In this document: piece by piece, positions 8,864 through 17,940 of the stretch
Numbering within the stretch: position 1 is the stretch's first letter
How the letters are laid out: each line of letters opens with the position of its first letter
DNA from: Actinobacteria bacterium IMCC26207
GTDB lineage: Bacteria > Actinomycetota > Acidimicrobiia > Acidimicrobiales > Microtrichaceae
Length of the DNA stretch: 64,000 nt
Direction: 5' to 3'
Assembly (NCBI GenBank): GCA_001025035.1
Contig: LCZK01000005.1
Coordinates: 183,306 to 247,305 of the forward strand
Translations under genes and position numbers: made by a program
Notes under the pieces: model-generated
Told to the model about the DNA's origin: nothing
Database searches by the model: none
What the model saw: only the letters and a program-made list of their open reading frames with translations

Positions 8864-8991
8864 TAACAAAGCGACTGGGTCAGTGGTGGCTAGCAGTCAA
8901 GATCACTGGTGAAGGGGTAATCTCGAAACTTCGGCATAAGGTCAGAACTTTCGAAAGATTCCTAGAGAGACGACAGTTAGGGCACCTTGGA

Positions 8992-9393
8992 GTGAAGCTC
9001 CTCAGATTGATCGGCGTTTATGACGCAGATGGCACCTTGCGAGGTGAGCTTGCCTATTGGGTAGGCGCACGACTCGGCCGCACGCATTGCTCGCTCTGTG
9101 AGATCACCCATGGTCTTGTGCGCGAGCGTTCGGATTGGAAATCCTGCAAAGAGGGCATTGCGGTTCCCTTCGATACCTACCATCGAAATGATCAACCTTC
9201 CTCTGTCCGTTCGGCAACGGGCGACACTGCGCCGGTAGTTGTGGCAGAGACAACGAGTGGAATCACCGTATTGCTTGGGCCTACAGAACTTGACTCCTGT
9301 GCGGGGTCGGTAGATTTGCTTGTTGAGCTGATTGAGGCAGCGGTGCTTGAAAAGGGCCTTGAGTGGCCAACTCCTGAGTCTGGTGGCTCCTGA
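8992..9393 (+). CDS. Conserved actinobacterial protein of unknown function
   Basis: From the GTG at 8992 the protein is 133 residues and begins MKLLRLIGVYDADGTLRGEL. A Cys pair occurs in the segment RTHCSLCEITHGL, and the C-terminus is acidic and hydrophobic. The frame opens back to TTG 8848, but that codon sits in a hairpin arm, while the sequence from LLRLIGVYDADG onward looks like the conserved core. AGGG at 8979-8982 gives a modest ribosome site. CSLC-x3-H could bind metal or haem; that is conjecture. No function is assigned. Confidence 0.6.
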   Translation: MKLLRLIGVYDADGTLRGELAYWVGARLGRTHCSLCEITHGLVRERSDWKSCKEGIAVPFDTYHRNDQPSSVRSATGDTAPVVVAETTSGITVLLGPTELDSCAGSVDLLVELIEAAVLEKGLEWPTPESGGS

Positions 9394-9486
9394 TTCGTTT
9401 GGGCTCTGAGTCGTTTGGGTTGGCCCGTTTGTCAACTAGTTTCATCAGTGGCTCCTGCTGGCGCCGCTGACCTGGAGTGTGACCAC

Positions 9487-9804
9487 ATGGCTGAAGCCAC
9501 CCCCGTATTTTTCACCGCACACTTCACCGTGAACGACCCTGACGGGTATCGCATTTACGAGAAGGGCTTCTTTCCGATCCTGCGAGCTCACGAAGGGCAG
9601 TTCATGACCTACGACGATCAGCCCACCATTCTCGAGGGCGAACGAGCCGAGGGGCGAACCGTCCTGATCCGCTTTGAGTCAGAGGCTGTTTGCTTGGGGT
9701 GGTGGAACTCGCCTGAATACGTTGAACTGGCAAAGTTCCGCCACGCGTCTACCACGACCCACTCAATTTCAATCCTGCATTCGCCGCCTGCTCGCAACGC
9801 TTAG
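9487..9804 (+). CDS. DUF1330-family protein
   Basis: This 105-residue protein has the ferredoxin-like DUF1330 pattern. It opens VFFTAHFTVNDPDGYRIYEK and carries the family's central segment GRTVLIRFESEAVCLGWWNS followed by EYVELAKFRH. Such proteins are dimeric alpha/beta barrels of unknown role. The open frame begins at 9415, but ATG 9487 preceded by GGAG at 9473-9476 starts just before the conserved strand. Its end overlaps by 4 bp the end of the convergent minus-strand gene. Confidence 0.75.
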   Translation: MAEATPVFFTAHFTVNDPDGYRIYEKGFFPILRAHEGQFMTYDDQPTILEGERAEGRTVLIRFESEAVCLGWWNSPEYVELAKFRHASTTTHSISILHSPPARNA

Positions 9805-10499
9805 CGCTGGCGAAGAATCTCGACTCCGCTGCCTGTGAGTTGATCCAGAGCGGCCTGCCGGCCGGTCATGGCCAAAAGGAGCAGTGCCGCAGGGCCTTGA
9901 ACGAGTTCGCCTTCGCCGATTGACCATTCGATGTCGGTCGCTTCTAGGTAGAGCCCATCAGTGAGTGCGGCGCAGTCCACCACGGGCTGACGACCGTGAC
10001 GGGTGAGAGTAAATCGTGTGTTGGATTTTCTGCGGTACTGCATGTACTCAAGCCCCACCAGAAAATGCTCCACGGGAACATCCACAGTCCTATCGAGTGC
10101 CACTGCAATGTCGGCAATGTGCGTGATGAGTTCGCCAAATACGCCGAGCGGTCTGAGGCCCGGCGGAGTGGTCTGCGCTCCGGCTGTGGCCCGCAACGTC
10201 GCGATGATCTCTATGTCGGTCAAACGAGCATGAGTTTCTGCGATCGTTCGCTCAGAGGCTCTCTCTATGTTGAGGCCGCTCCGAAGGTACTTCCAAGTCA
10301 GCTGCCACTTTGTGTTCGTAGCCATGCTCAGCAGGTGCGCCGCCACATCGCTCACATTCCACTCGGGGCACAGTGTCGTTGCGGACAAGTCCTCGGGGGA
10401 GAGCTGGGCAAGGAAATCGGCAAGCGTTAAGCGATCGGACCGTGTCCACTCCCAAATTTGAGCTTCCTCATATTCCACGCGTAGCTGCTTCTTGATCAT
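9801..10499 (-). CDS. TIGR03083-type maleylpyruvate isomerase-like DinB-fold protein
   Basis: The N-terminal domain has the mycothiol-dependent isomerase helix pattern: DRLTLADFLAQLSPEDLSA, then TLCPEWNVSDVAAHLL with the metal-site His. A further His in GVFGELITHIADIAVAL completes a plausible metal site. The C-terminal part resembles the SCP2-like lobe of this family. ATG 10499 (MIKKQLRVEYEE) is the preferred start; a GTG at 10523 and an internal GTG are alternatives and none has a clear ribosome site. It is divergent from the SET-domain gene. Activity is unverified. Confidence 0.7.
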   Translation of the reverse strand: MIKKQLRVEYEEAQIWEWTRSDRLTLADFLAQLSPEDLSATTLCPEWNVSDVAAHLLSMATNTKWQLTWKYLRSGLNIERASERTIAETHARLTDIEIIATLRATAGAQTTPPGLRPLGVFGELITHIADIAVALDRTVDVPVEHFLVGLEYMQYRRKSNTRFTLTRHGRQPVVDCAALTDGLYLEATDIEWSIGEGELVQGPAALLLLAMTGRQAALDQLTGSGVEILRQR

Positions 10500-10588
10500 G
10501 AAGTTGCAGAGGATACTTCCCACTTCAGGGGACTATTCGGATATTCTCCACGGTCGAATCAACGCAGAGTTTTCAGGAGGCGAAGCCC

Positions 10589-11098
10589 ATGCAGGTCGGA
10601 TGGTTAACTCCCCAAGCAGAAGTTCGCAATGCCGGACTCAAGGGGCAAGGGGTGTACGCCCTCGCCAGAATTTTGGCCGGGCAAACAGTAGCGGCCTTCG
10701 GTGGCCACATAGTGACTGCCGACCAGCTTCATGAGCTACCCGGATGGCAGCTAGAGCGGTCGCTGCAAGTGGATCACCAACTCTTCCTGACCACCACAGA
10801 ACTCGAGGACCCGGCAGACTTTATTAATCACAGTTGCCAGGCCAACTGCGGATTCTTGGGGTCAAACATGTTGCGCTCCATGAAAGATATTGAGATTGGT
10901 GAAGAGCTCAGCTTTGACTACGCAATGTCTGATTCCGCACCCTATGACGAGTTCGAATGCCACTGCGGTTCGCCCATATGTAGGGGCCAGGTTCAGGCCG
11001 ATGCATGGAAGGGCCCAGAGCTGCAGCAGCAGTATGCGGGGTACTTCAGTGCCTACTTGCAACACCAAATCGATGATGAGACCCGGCATGCTCACTAG
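10589..11098 (+). CDS. SET-domain protein (candidate protein-lysine methyltransferase)
   Basis: This 169-residue protein is a compact SET domain. The diagnostic DFINHSCQANCGF motif (S-adenosylmethionine pocket and pseudoknot) is near residues 77-89, and ELSFDYAMSDS supplies the catalytic Tyr. A post-SET Cys cluster (FECHCGSPICRG) with a paired upstream Cys could bind zinc. AGGAGG at 10575-10580, 8 bp before the ATG, is a near-ideal ribosome site. Its substrate in a bacterium is unknown; ribosomal or nucleoid proteins are options. Confidence 0.85.
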   Translation: MQVGWLTPQAEVRNAGLKGQGVYALARILAGQTVAAFGGHIVTADQLHELPGWQLERSLQVDHQLFLTTTELEDPADFINHSCQANCGFLGSNMLRSMKDIEIGEELSFDYAMSDSAPYDEFECHCGSPICRGQVQADAWKGPELQQQYAGYFSAYLQHQIDDETRHAH

Positions 11099-11200
11099 GT
11101 CATCGCTGTCTGGCCAAGCGGTCGACCGGACCCTTTCTTGATGGGTTGCCAATTCGCAGTATCCGGGCGAACATAGAGATCCATCCGAAGGGGGCGCTCC

Positions 11201-12133
11201 GTGCCTAGTCGTCAATCGAGTCTCGGTCTTGTCATGGTCTTGACTGCAGCTTTACTGTTATCCATAAGCGGATGTGTGCCGAGTTCGTATGCAACGAACG
11301 CCGCCAAATGCGGTTCAAATGATGCGCCACCACTGCAGTATGAGCACATTGTCGTCATCATGAATGAAAACCGCACATGGAACACCGTGGGTGGCGTGGG
11401 CTTTAAGGATCCGTATATGCCGTTCCTGCACGACGCCGCGACGGGATGCAACGTGTTCTCGAAGTGGGCAGAGACCAACACCACTCAGAACAGTCTGAAC
11501 CAGTACATCGGACTTACGAGCGGAGTGAGCAATACCTCAACCGTTGACGACTGTTCCCCAGGTGCTCGGTGTCGCTCAACGGACAACAATATTTTCCGTC
11601 AGGTACGGGTTTCAGGCGGAACGGCCCGGAACTTCGTCGAGGGCGCTCGAAGCGGCTGTTCGGCTGCCGGAAACGTGGCGAAGCATGTCCCTGCGATGTA
11701 TTTCTACGGTACCTACACTGATGAATCAGGCCCGCATAATGATCACGATTTTTGTGACACCGAGGTTCGGCCACTCACCGAGTTTGATGTGAACAACCTT
11801 CCGACGTTTGCCATGCTGACCCCAAATCAGTGCAATAACGGCCACGACTGCTTGAACGCTTCGGTTGATACTTGGGCACATGATCAGATTCAGCCGATTC
11901 TTGATAGCGCGGCCTATGCGGCAGGAAAGACTGCCGTGGTGGTGGTCTATGACGAGGATCGCCCGGTGCCAAACCTGATCATCGCACCGACTGCAACGAG
12001 CGGAGTCAACTCTGCATCAGGGGCAAGTCACGCGGCACTGCTCAAAGCCTGGGAGCAGATGCTTGCGTTGCCGATTATGGATCAGCCTGCAGTTACGAAT
12101 GCTGTGAGCCTGAGAGATTTGGCGCATATCTGA
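11201..12133 (+). CDS. Secreted lipoprotein phosphoesterase (AcpA/phospholipase C-like family)
   Basis: This 310-residue protein starts at GTG with an export signal and lipobox (LLLSISGC, Cys near residue 25). The mature part opens with the phosphoesterase metal motif HIVVIMNENRTW, followed by a Ser/Thr nucleophile region (NTTQNSLNQYIGL). HNDHDFC and VVVYDED look like the later metal-ligand segments. The family hydrolyses phosphate mono- or diesters outside the cytoplasm. Many Cys residues suggest disulfides. It is monocistronic. Confidence 0.8.
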   Translation: MPSRQSSLGLVMVLTAALLLSISGCVPSSYATNAAKCGSNDAPPLQYEHIVVIMNENRTWNTVGGVGFKDPYMPFLHDAATGCNVFSKWAETNTTQNSLNQYIGLTSGVSNTSTVDDCSPGARCRSTDNNIFRQVRVSGGTARNFVEGARSGCSAAGNVAKHVPAMYFYGTYTDESGPHNDHDFCDTEVRPLTEFDVNNLPTFAMLTPNQCNNGHDCLNASVDTWAHDQIQPILDSAAYAAGKTAVVVVYDEDRPVPNLIIAPTATSGVNSASGASHAALLKAWEQMLALPIMDQPAVTNAVSLRDLAHI

Positions 12134-12180
12134 CCGACCCGGGTGAGTACCTAGAACCAACCATTCCCACGGGGCTTGCC

Positions 12181-12792
12181 GTGCGTGAGCTGCCTGTTGT
12201 GGATGTGCGTGATGCGCGAGTTTCAGCGCTGGCAGAGGTGGTAACGGGCGATCCCCGCGAGTTCCAGGTGCCTGTCGAGGCCTGGCCAGTTGTTGGCAAC
12301 CGCGTGCTTGACCCCGGGACGGGAGTCGGCGGGGGAGTCGCAGCGGGGATGTTTCGCTGTTGGTGGCAGGGTGGCCAGCTCTGGGCTACGAATGAAGCAA
12401 TTGGTGGTCGTTATGTGATTGGGCTGGCGACGCCACCCGAAGACCTTGAGTCATGGTTGCTTTCTGGCTCATCGCCAGAGCAGGTCTTGTTGTGGCATAT
12501 GAATTATCACCCCGACGGCGGGCAGTTGTTTGCCTCGGTTGATGGCAAACCGTTCTTGGTGCCTGCCGTTCCAGCCGGCCCGGACCCTGACTTGAGCCAG
12601 GCAGTTGTGATTCGCTCGGATGGTTCAGTCGGGATTTGTCTACGTTCGGGTGTGTGGCATGACGGGGTCTACCCCGAGTCGGGAGATGGGGAGTTTCTGA
12701 CCCGGCAAGGTGCCGTTCACGCTCGAGTCTCGGCATCGCTAGCAACCGAGTTCGGATGTTTGTTGCGAGTACCCCTGCTCAGGGCGGGCTGA
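12181..12792 (+). CDS. Ureidoglycolate lyase-like protein
   Basis: This 203-residue protein with a GTG start resembles the cupin-like ureidoglycolate lyase/hydrolase family of allantoin catabolism. The evidence is a YHPDGGQLFASVDGKPFLV segment (His plus the DGKPFLV turn), a central VPAGPDPDLSQAVVI stretch and the conserved RSGVWHDGVYP motif. No allantoin or purine degradation genes are nearby, so the physiological substrate is open. Its last 14 bp overlap the end of the convergent lepB. Confidence 0.55.
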   Translation: MRELPVVDVRDARVSALAEVVTGDPREFQVPVEAWPVVGNRVLDPGTGVGGGVAAGMFRCWWQGGQLWATNEAIGGRYVIGLATPPEDLESWLLSGSSPEQVLLWHMNYHPDGGQLFASVDGKPFLVPAVPAGPDPDLSQAVVIRSDGSVGICLRSGVWHDGVYPESGDGEFLTRQGAVHARVSASLATEFGCLLRVPLLRAG

Positions 12793-13357
12793 TTTTGTTG
12801 AGGACTGCACTTGGGTCGGTGATTCGACGCAGGTCTGCGAGTGGCCAGAGCACCATGACTGCCTTGCCGACCACGTTGTCTGTCGGGACAAACGGGTCAT
12901 CCGGCGCGATGAGGTGATAGCGCGAGTCGGGTGAATTGTCCCGGTTATCACCCATCACGAACAACTTGCCCTTGGGTACCGTGACATCAAAATCAATCTG
13001 GTCTGTTCCGCCGATGGCTCGAACATATGAGGATTCCTCTACGTTCTGGCCGTTCACCTCTAGATTTCCAGAGACATTGCAGCAGCGAATCTTGTCTCCG
13101 CCGACACCAACCACTCGCTTGACTAAGTAGTCGCCCTCTTCTGGAGTGAGCCAGTTTGAAGGATCAGTGAAGACCACAATGTCACCGCGCCCAACAGGGG
13201 CGAACTTGTTGACCAGGATGCGTTCGCCCACCTGCAGTGTTGGTTCCATCGAGGTGCTCGGAACCAGAAAGGCCTGAAAGGCACATGTCTGAAAGAGAAT
13301 CATCATGGCCAGCGCGAGTACCAGGGTGATTGCAACTAGCGAGATTTTGCGCAGCAT
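12779..13357 (-). CDS. lepB: Signal peptidase I
   Basis: This 192-residue membrane serine protease cleaves signal peptides at the outer face of the membrane. One N-terminal transmembrane helix (residues 5-22) is followed by box B LVPSTSMEPTL with catalytic S36. Box D holds the general base K80 in YLVKRVVGVGGD, and box E is GKLFVMGDNRDNSPDSR. The frame is open to 13432, but GGAGG 8 bp before ATG 13357 fixes the start. A Cys pair (IRCCN) lies in the insert. It is divergent from the large membrane protein at 13496. Confidence 0.95.
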   Translation of the reverse strand: MLRKISLVAITLVLALAMMILFQTCAFQAFLVPSTSMEPTLQVGERILVNKFAPVGRGDIVVFTDPSNWLTPEEGDYLVKRVVGVGGDKIRCCNVSGNLEVNGQNVEESSYVRAIGGTDQIDFDVTVPKGKLFVMGDNRDNSPDSRYHLIAPDDPFVPTDNVVGKAVMVLWPLADLRRITDPSAVLNKISPP

Positions 13358-13414
13358 CTGGGTGTCCTCCACAACGACTGACACTGAGATTAGCAATTCC
13401 TCAGATGCCCGCAG

Positions 13415-13433
13415 ATTGGATAATTTTTCCAAT
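13415..13433. promoter_or_regulatory. AT-rich inverted repeat in divergent intergenic region
   Basis: ATTGGA (13415-13420) and TCCAAT (13428-13433) are inverted around TAATTTT, midway between lepB and the divergent membrane-protein gene. This could be an operator or part of a promoter. No regulator is assigned. Confidence 0.3.
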
Positions 13434-13495
13434 TTTGATCTGCCCTAATGTGTCCCCTGAGGCAAAAAAGAGCACCGAGAAGCCAGGGCGTGAAT

Positions 13496-15349
13496 ATGGA
13501 TGAGTCAGCGAACGAGAGCGGCGAGTCTAAGGAAACCGAGGCTACGGAATCCGAGTCTTCGGAAACTGAGGCTTCGGAAACTGAGGCTGCGGAGACAGAG
13601 GCTGCTGAGCCGCAGAAACACCGATCCAAGTCCCGGGTGGTCATGGTAGTTGCCGGTGTCGTTGCTGCAGCGCTGGTGATTGGTGCAGTTGGCTTTGTTG
13701 TGTCCACTCGTGAAGAGCCTGAGGTTGCGAATGCCGGCACCGGGACCGACATCTTGTTGTTTCTAGGTGAGAGTGTGGCTGGTGCCGCTGTGGGTGACGT
13801 GTTTGAATCGGCGCTTGGTGCGCTTTTCCCCGAGGCGCCTGATCCGACGGAAGCCAAAGTGGATGCGCTCGCGACTCAAATTGAGGGGCTGTCAACTCAG
13901 ATTGGTGCTCTGCTGCAGGCCACTAACAGTCTGAGTACTCAGGTGGATGCGGACTTTTCGTCAGCAATGCTTTCTAGCTTGCAGACCGACATAAATGCAG
14001 TGAAGATCATGGCGGAATGGATTACGGATATTGCTGCGGAATGCGCTAGCTATTCCAAAGCACGTGTTGCTGGCGACACTGCAAACATGGCTAATTACGA
14101 GCCAACTTGTGAAGCGGCCCGCAAAGATTTCATCGACGGCTACAACGGTTCAAAAGTCACGAATGAGAGCGTCGCTGACCGGTTGCACCAGTACATCGTG
14201 CCAACTCAGCGGGGAGTGATCTCGATCCTTTCGGCCCGTGGCAAGGTGCTGATGGCCAAGGGGTACCTCACTGCCGAGGATTCTCAAGAACTCAGGGACT
14301 TGTACGACCAAATTGCTCAGTCGCAGGCCCTTGCGGTGTACATCAACGCAGAGTTTTGGGCTTTGCAAGAAAAGGGTACTGGTACGTACCAAAAGAATGC
14401 CAACAATGTCGTGACTCAGTGGAGAACAAATCAGGCAGCTGAACTCGCCGCCTTACCGCCTGTGATTCCGAAGGCTGTGATTATTGCCACCCCGAACAGG
14501 GCCACCGCCAACGCCACAATGTGGATGGGAACGAAAACTAGCTTTGAACTCCAACCTTCGGCTGCGCTCTACCTTGGTTCATTTGATACATCTGGTCCAC
14601 CACTCCGGCAAGCCGATGCATCACTCACGGCAGTGAATGCGAGGGGTGACAATGACAACCAAACCCCATTTAGCTCATACGGATTGCAGTTGACCGGGTG
14701 GGACTATCCTTCAACGCAGGTTCAACTCGATCAACTCACAGCCGCAGTGGCGAGCAGCCCGGGCAGCACCGTTGGTGAGAAACTAGCAGCGGCCGGCGCA
14801 GGCCGGACCACAGACTTCAATTTTGTTCAGTCGGATAATCCATCTAGGGAAAGAGTCTGGTTTGACCCGAAAGTGATGAGCCCTGTAACGGTTGATTGCG
14901 TTACTCCACATTGGTACGGGGATAACCAGTTCCAAGAGGGTTTTCAAGTGCACAGATGGGTCAATCTGAACTCAAACGCACTGACCGTCTCGGACGCATA
15001 CCTTGGGGCGACTTCCGGTTATCAACTCCCAGGTACCAATCTCGGCGCCGAGACAGAGTGTTTCAACGAGGTGAGAAGGGTTTGGCTTGCTAACACCAGG
15101 TCGCCTGATGGGACGCTAAACGGGTCAAGTGTCGCATCAGTGCTCTGGGCCAGAACAGTCGGTACTGGCGTCGAAGAGGACTACATGGCTCAAAGTGGGA
15201 ACTACAACTACAACCTTCCTGCAAGCACCTATCCGAAGTCGTCAGTAGCGAAGACTTTCGAAAACGATCAGACCGTCTACCCCAACGACGGCGTGACTTA
15301 CACATGCACAAACCCACCTTCGCAGAAATTTGTGGATCAGAACTGCTAG
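13496..15349 (+). CDS. Membrane-anchored extracellular protein with acidic N-terminal tail, unknown function
   Basis: From ATG 13496 this is 617 residues. The first 40 or so form a cytoplasmic tail of acidic Ser/Thr/Glu/Ala repeats (units like ETEASETEAAETEA). One transmembrane helix follows (VVMVVAGVVAAALVIGAVGF). The exported part begins with a predicted coiled coil (ATQIEGLSTQIGALLQA and following heptads), then a helical region, then a Thr/Asn/Tyr-rich beta-like C-terminus with scattered Cys. An upstream ATG (13448) is in frame but lacks a ribosome site; AGGG precedes 13496. I recognise no family; a helical-plus-beta layout is seen in some toxins and adhesins, but no motif supports that. 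Confidence 0.65.
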   Translation: MDESANESGESKETEATESESSETEASETEAAETEAAEPQKHRSKSRVVMVVAGVVAAALVIGAVGFVVSTREEPEVANAGTGTDILLFLGESVAGAAVGDVFESALGALFPEAPDPTEAKVDALATQIEGLSTQIGALLQATNSLSTQVDADFSSAMLSSLQTDINAVKIMAEWITDIAAECASYSKARVAGDTANMANYEPTCEAARKDFIDGYNGSKVTNESVADRLHQYIVPTQRGVISILSARGKVLMAKGYLTAEDSQELRDLYDQIAQSQALAVYINAEFWALQEKGTGTYQKNANNVVTQWRTNQAAELAALPPVIPKAVIIATPNRATANATMWMGTKTSFELQPSAALYLGSFDTSGPPLRQADASLTAVNARGDNDNQTPFSSYGLQLTGWDYPSTQVQLDQLTAAVASSPGSTVGEKLAAAGAGRTTDFNFVQSDNPSRERVWFDPKVMSPVTVDCVTPHWYGDNQFQEGFQVHRWVNLNSNALTVSDAYLGATSGYQLPGTNLGAETECFNEVRRVWLANTRSPDGTLNGSSVASVLWARTVGTGVEEDYMAQSGNYNYNLPASTYPKSSVAKTFENDQTVYPNDGVTYTCTNPPSQKFVDQNC

Positions 15350-15352
15350 CGG

Positions 15353-16447
15353 TCAGCTGGTTTCGTAGAACTGTGAATACCAGCGTCTGAACTCGGCAAT
15401 GTTGCCGTCTGCTTTGATGAGCAGCGGTTTTTGGAGAAACACCTTGTCTCGCCAGATTGAAGCGTCGGCTTGTAAGCCGAACTCGCCGGTCACACCATCG
15501 ATCAACTCATCGGCCATCTCTACGAGTTCACCCTTGAAGTAGAAGTGCCAGTGAAGACGGCAATGCTGCTGATCTATTGGAGTGGTCGTGGTGTACACGG
15601 TCATAAAGTTAGGGATGCGAAGAAGGGCAATGCCTGGGCCCCAAGTCTGACGGTTGAAATCGGTGCCGTCGGGGAGTTGTTCTATGACTGTAGAAAACGG
15701 GCCATCTGTGATGAACGTTGAGGTGCCGCTAGGGATGCCATCGCGACCGTGCACAAATTTGAAGTGCGCATAGTCCACATTGTTCTCGCCCATCTCTTGT
15801 AGCGCAGCAACGAACTCAAACTGCCAGGGGACTGGGTCAGACCACTCCGGGTCTTCAACTTCGCTCACTCGTGGGATTTGGTAATTCGGAGGCTGTTGGC
15901 CGGCGTGATACCAGAAGAACACAAAGCCATCTTGTTCGCAGACTGGGTAGGTAGGCACGCAGGCTTTGGCAGGAATCCTGGCATCGCTATACGGGATTTC
16001 TACGCATACCCCATCGGTGTCATAACGCCACCCGTGATACGGGCAATTGATGGAGTCGCCCGTGACCCAGCCGCCCCCAAGGTGCGCCCCAAGGTGTGGG
16101 CAGTGAGCGTCCATGACTACCGCTTCGCCCGACTCTCCCCGATACACAACCAGTTCTTTTCCAACAGCCACCACGGAGTGAATCTGAGTAGCGACGAGCT
16201 CATCGCTGCCCACAATGCAGTACCAGCCGTTGGGGATTGGTGGAGAGGGTGGCCTGTCTGGCAGGGAGTACTCAAAGGCTCTCGGTTTGACCGCACTTTG
16301 GGCACTGGGCCCTGCCGATTCGTGTCTGCTGCGGTCGCCCAACCCAGGTGGCACGACCGTATCGCGAAGCGTCTGGGTGATAGGTGAGACCACGGGCCGT
16401 GCAGAAGCCTCGGGTGCACTTTGGGCGGCGTCAGTTGATTCAGACAT
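15353..16447 (-). CDS. Rieske non-heme iron oxygenase, alpha subunit (KshA-like class)
   Basis: This 364-residue protein has a Rieske [2Fe-2S] site formed by CPHLGAH and, 17 residues later, CPYHGW. The mononuclear iron site appears as NNVDYAHFKFVHG, which fits the D-x2-H-x4-H pattern. The layout matches KshA/terminal oxygenases that hydroxylate alicyclic substrates such as steroids. It would need a reductase, and none is seen in the window. It ends the minus-strand operon TetR, ADC-like, thioesterase, ALDH, Rieske, 20 bp after the ALDH gene. The first 70 residues are a low-complexity extension. Substrate unknown. Confidence 0.85.
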   Translation of the reverse strand: MSESTDAAQSAPEASARPVVSPITQTLRDTVVPPGLGDRSRHESAGPSAQSAVKPRAFEYSLPDRPPSPPIPNGWYCIVGSDELVATQIHSVVAVGKELVVYRGESGEAVVMDAHCPHLGAHLGGGWVTGDSINCPYHGWRYDTDGVCVEIPYSDARIPAKACVPTYPVCEQDGFVFFWYHAGQQPPNYQIPRVSEVEDPEWSDPVPWQFEFVAALQEMGENNVDYAHFKFVHGRDGIPSGTSTFITDGPFSTVIEQLPDGTDFNRQTWGPGIALLRIPNFMTVYTTTTPIDQQHCRLHWHFYFKGELVEMADELIDGVTGEFGLQADASIWRDKVFLQKPLLIKADGNIAEFRRWYSQFYETS

Positions 16448-16467
16448 ATGGGTTCACCTTGTTCGGT

Positions 16468-17940
16468 TCAGCTTGCAGGTTCTGAGTAGGACTTGATTTC
16501 GAGGTGCTCTTCGAATCCGGCTAGGCCCATTTCTCTGCCCAGCCCCGACTGCTTATAGCCGCCGAAGGGAACATCAGGCGCATACCAGACCCCACCGTTG
16601 ATCGACATGGTCCCAGTGCGGATTCGCTTGGCTACTGCAAGTGCGTGCGCTGCGTCATCCGAGAAGATCGCACCCGAGAGTCCATAGATAGAGTCGTTCG
16701 CAATAGCCACTGCTTCATCGTCATCTGCGTAGGGGATGGCGACGAGCACTGGACCAAAGATCTCTTCTTGGGCTGCAGTCATCTGGTTGGTGACACCTGC
16801 CAGCAGAGTGGGCTCGTAGAAGAAGCCGCTGTCTAGATCGGCGGGAGGCTTGCCGCCACAGACAATGGTTGCACCTTGGTCCACGGCGCCTTGCACATAG
16901 CCCTCAACGCGATCTCGTTGCGCAGCGGTAATGAGCGGACCCATCACCGTTGCTGCATCAGCGGGGTCGCCAACAGTAATGGTGGACATCATCGCTGCGA
17001 TCAGCTCCACCCCTTCTTCGTAGCGAGCCTGAGGGATCAACACCCTTGTGGTGAGCGCGCATCCTTGGCCTGCAACCACGCCCGTGCCGATAGCAGCAAA
17101 GGCAGCAGCAAGGCCCATATCGGCAACGTCCTCAAGTATCAGATGAACCGACTTGCCACCTAGCTCTAAGAACACTTTGGTCAGATTCTCTGCCGCTGCA
17201 GCCATGATCCGGCGACCAGTCTCAGTAGAGCCCGTAAAGCTGATCAGGTCGACCCGTGGGTCTGTGGTGAGGAACGCCCCAAACTTCTTGTCGGCAGCAG
17301 TCACCACATTGAGCACGCCGGCGGGCAGGTCAGTGTGCTCGGCAAAGAGTTGACCCAGAGCAAGGCCCGTCCACGGAGTCTCTGGGGCTGGTTTGAGTAC
17401 CACGGTGCAACCCGCCGCTAGTGCGGGCACCACTTTGGCAATGTTGATGTGATTCGGAACGTTCCACGGAGTGATAGCTGCCACCACTCCGATTGGTTCG
17501 CGTTCAATCCACCGACGCGCAGGGCCACCCATGGTGTCTCGCACACCCAAGTCGGTGCTCCAGTCATATGACTCGGCCAGGTTGGCAAACCATTCCACTA
17601 TTGCAAGAGGCTCGTGAACCTGAACCGTTGCGCATGACCCAAGTGGGGCTCCAACCTCGGTCACAGTAATCTCGGTCAGTTCTTGCTCATGTGCTCGAAG
17701 CGCATCATCGAGTTGACGCAGAACCCGAACCCGTAGCGCTACATCGTTAGCCCAGTCGGTTTCATCAAATGCTCGGCGAGCGGCGCTCAGCGCCTCTTCG
17801 CCATCGGCTGCGGTTGCATCCGGTGCCGTCCCAGCAACTTGGCCGGTAGTGGGGTTGATGTTGTCGAAGGTGGCTCCGCCGGTTGCAGCACGGAGCTGGC
17901 CGTCGATCAGTAAGCGGTGATTACTAGTGAGTGAACTCAT
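16468..17940 (-). CDS. NAD(P)+-dependent aldehyde dehydrogenase
   Basis: This 490-residue enzyme of the ALDH superfamily oxidises an aldehyde to the acid. The general-base Glu is in FLELGGKS (about residue 259) and the catalytic Cys is in VAGQGCALTTR (about 293). The cofactor-binding segments ITPWNVPNHI and FTGSTETGRRI are also present. Its start overlaps the thioesterase stop by 4 bp (ATGA), showing translational coupling. In context it may act on an intermediate of the compound handled by the adjacent Rieske oxygenase. Confidence 0.93.
   Translation of the reverse strand: MSSLTSNHRLLIDGQLRAATGGATFDNINPTTGQVAGTAPDATAADGEEALSAARRAFDETDWANDVALRVRVLRQLDDALRAHEQELTEITVTEVGAPLGSCATVQVHEPLAIVEWFANLAESYDWSTDLGVRDTMGGPARRWIEREPIGVVAAITPWNVPNHINIAKVVPALAAGCTVVLKPAPETPWTGLALGQLFAEHTDLPAGVLNVVTAADKKFGAFLTTDPRVDLISFTGSTETGRRIMAAAAENLTKVFLELGGKSVHLILEDVADMGLAAAFAAIGTGVVAGQGCALTTRVLIPQARYEEGVELIAAMMSTITVGDPADAATVMGPLITAAQRDRVEGYVQGAVDQGATIVCGGKPPADLDSGFFYEPTLLAGVTNQMTAAQEEIFGPVLVAIPYADDDEAVAIANDSIYGLSGAIFSDDAAHALAVAKRIRTGTMSINGGVWYAPDVPFGGYKQSGLGREMGLAGFEEHLEIKSYSEPAS

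Noticed and set aside
8848..8991. Extending the unknown protein at 8992 back to TTG 8848
   Set aside because: The TTG lies in the right arm of a perfect hairpin, and the extra 48 residues are basic and unlike the conserved core.
15353..16447. Calling the Rieske oxygenase KshA (3-ketosteroid 9-alpha-hydroxylase)
   Set aside because: Motifs fit the class, but no steroid genes (kstD, hsa, kshB) are nearby and substrate specificity cannot be read by eye.
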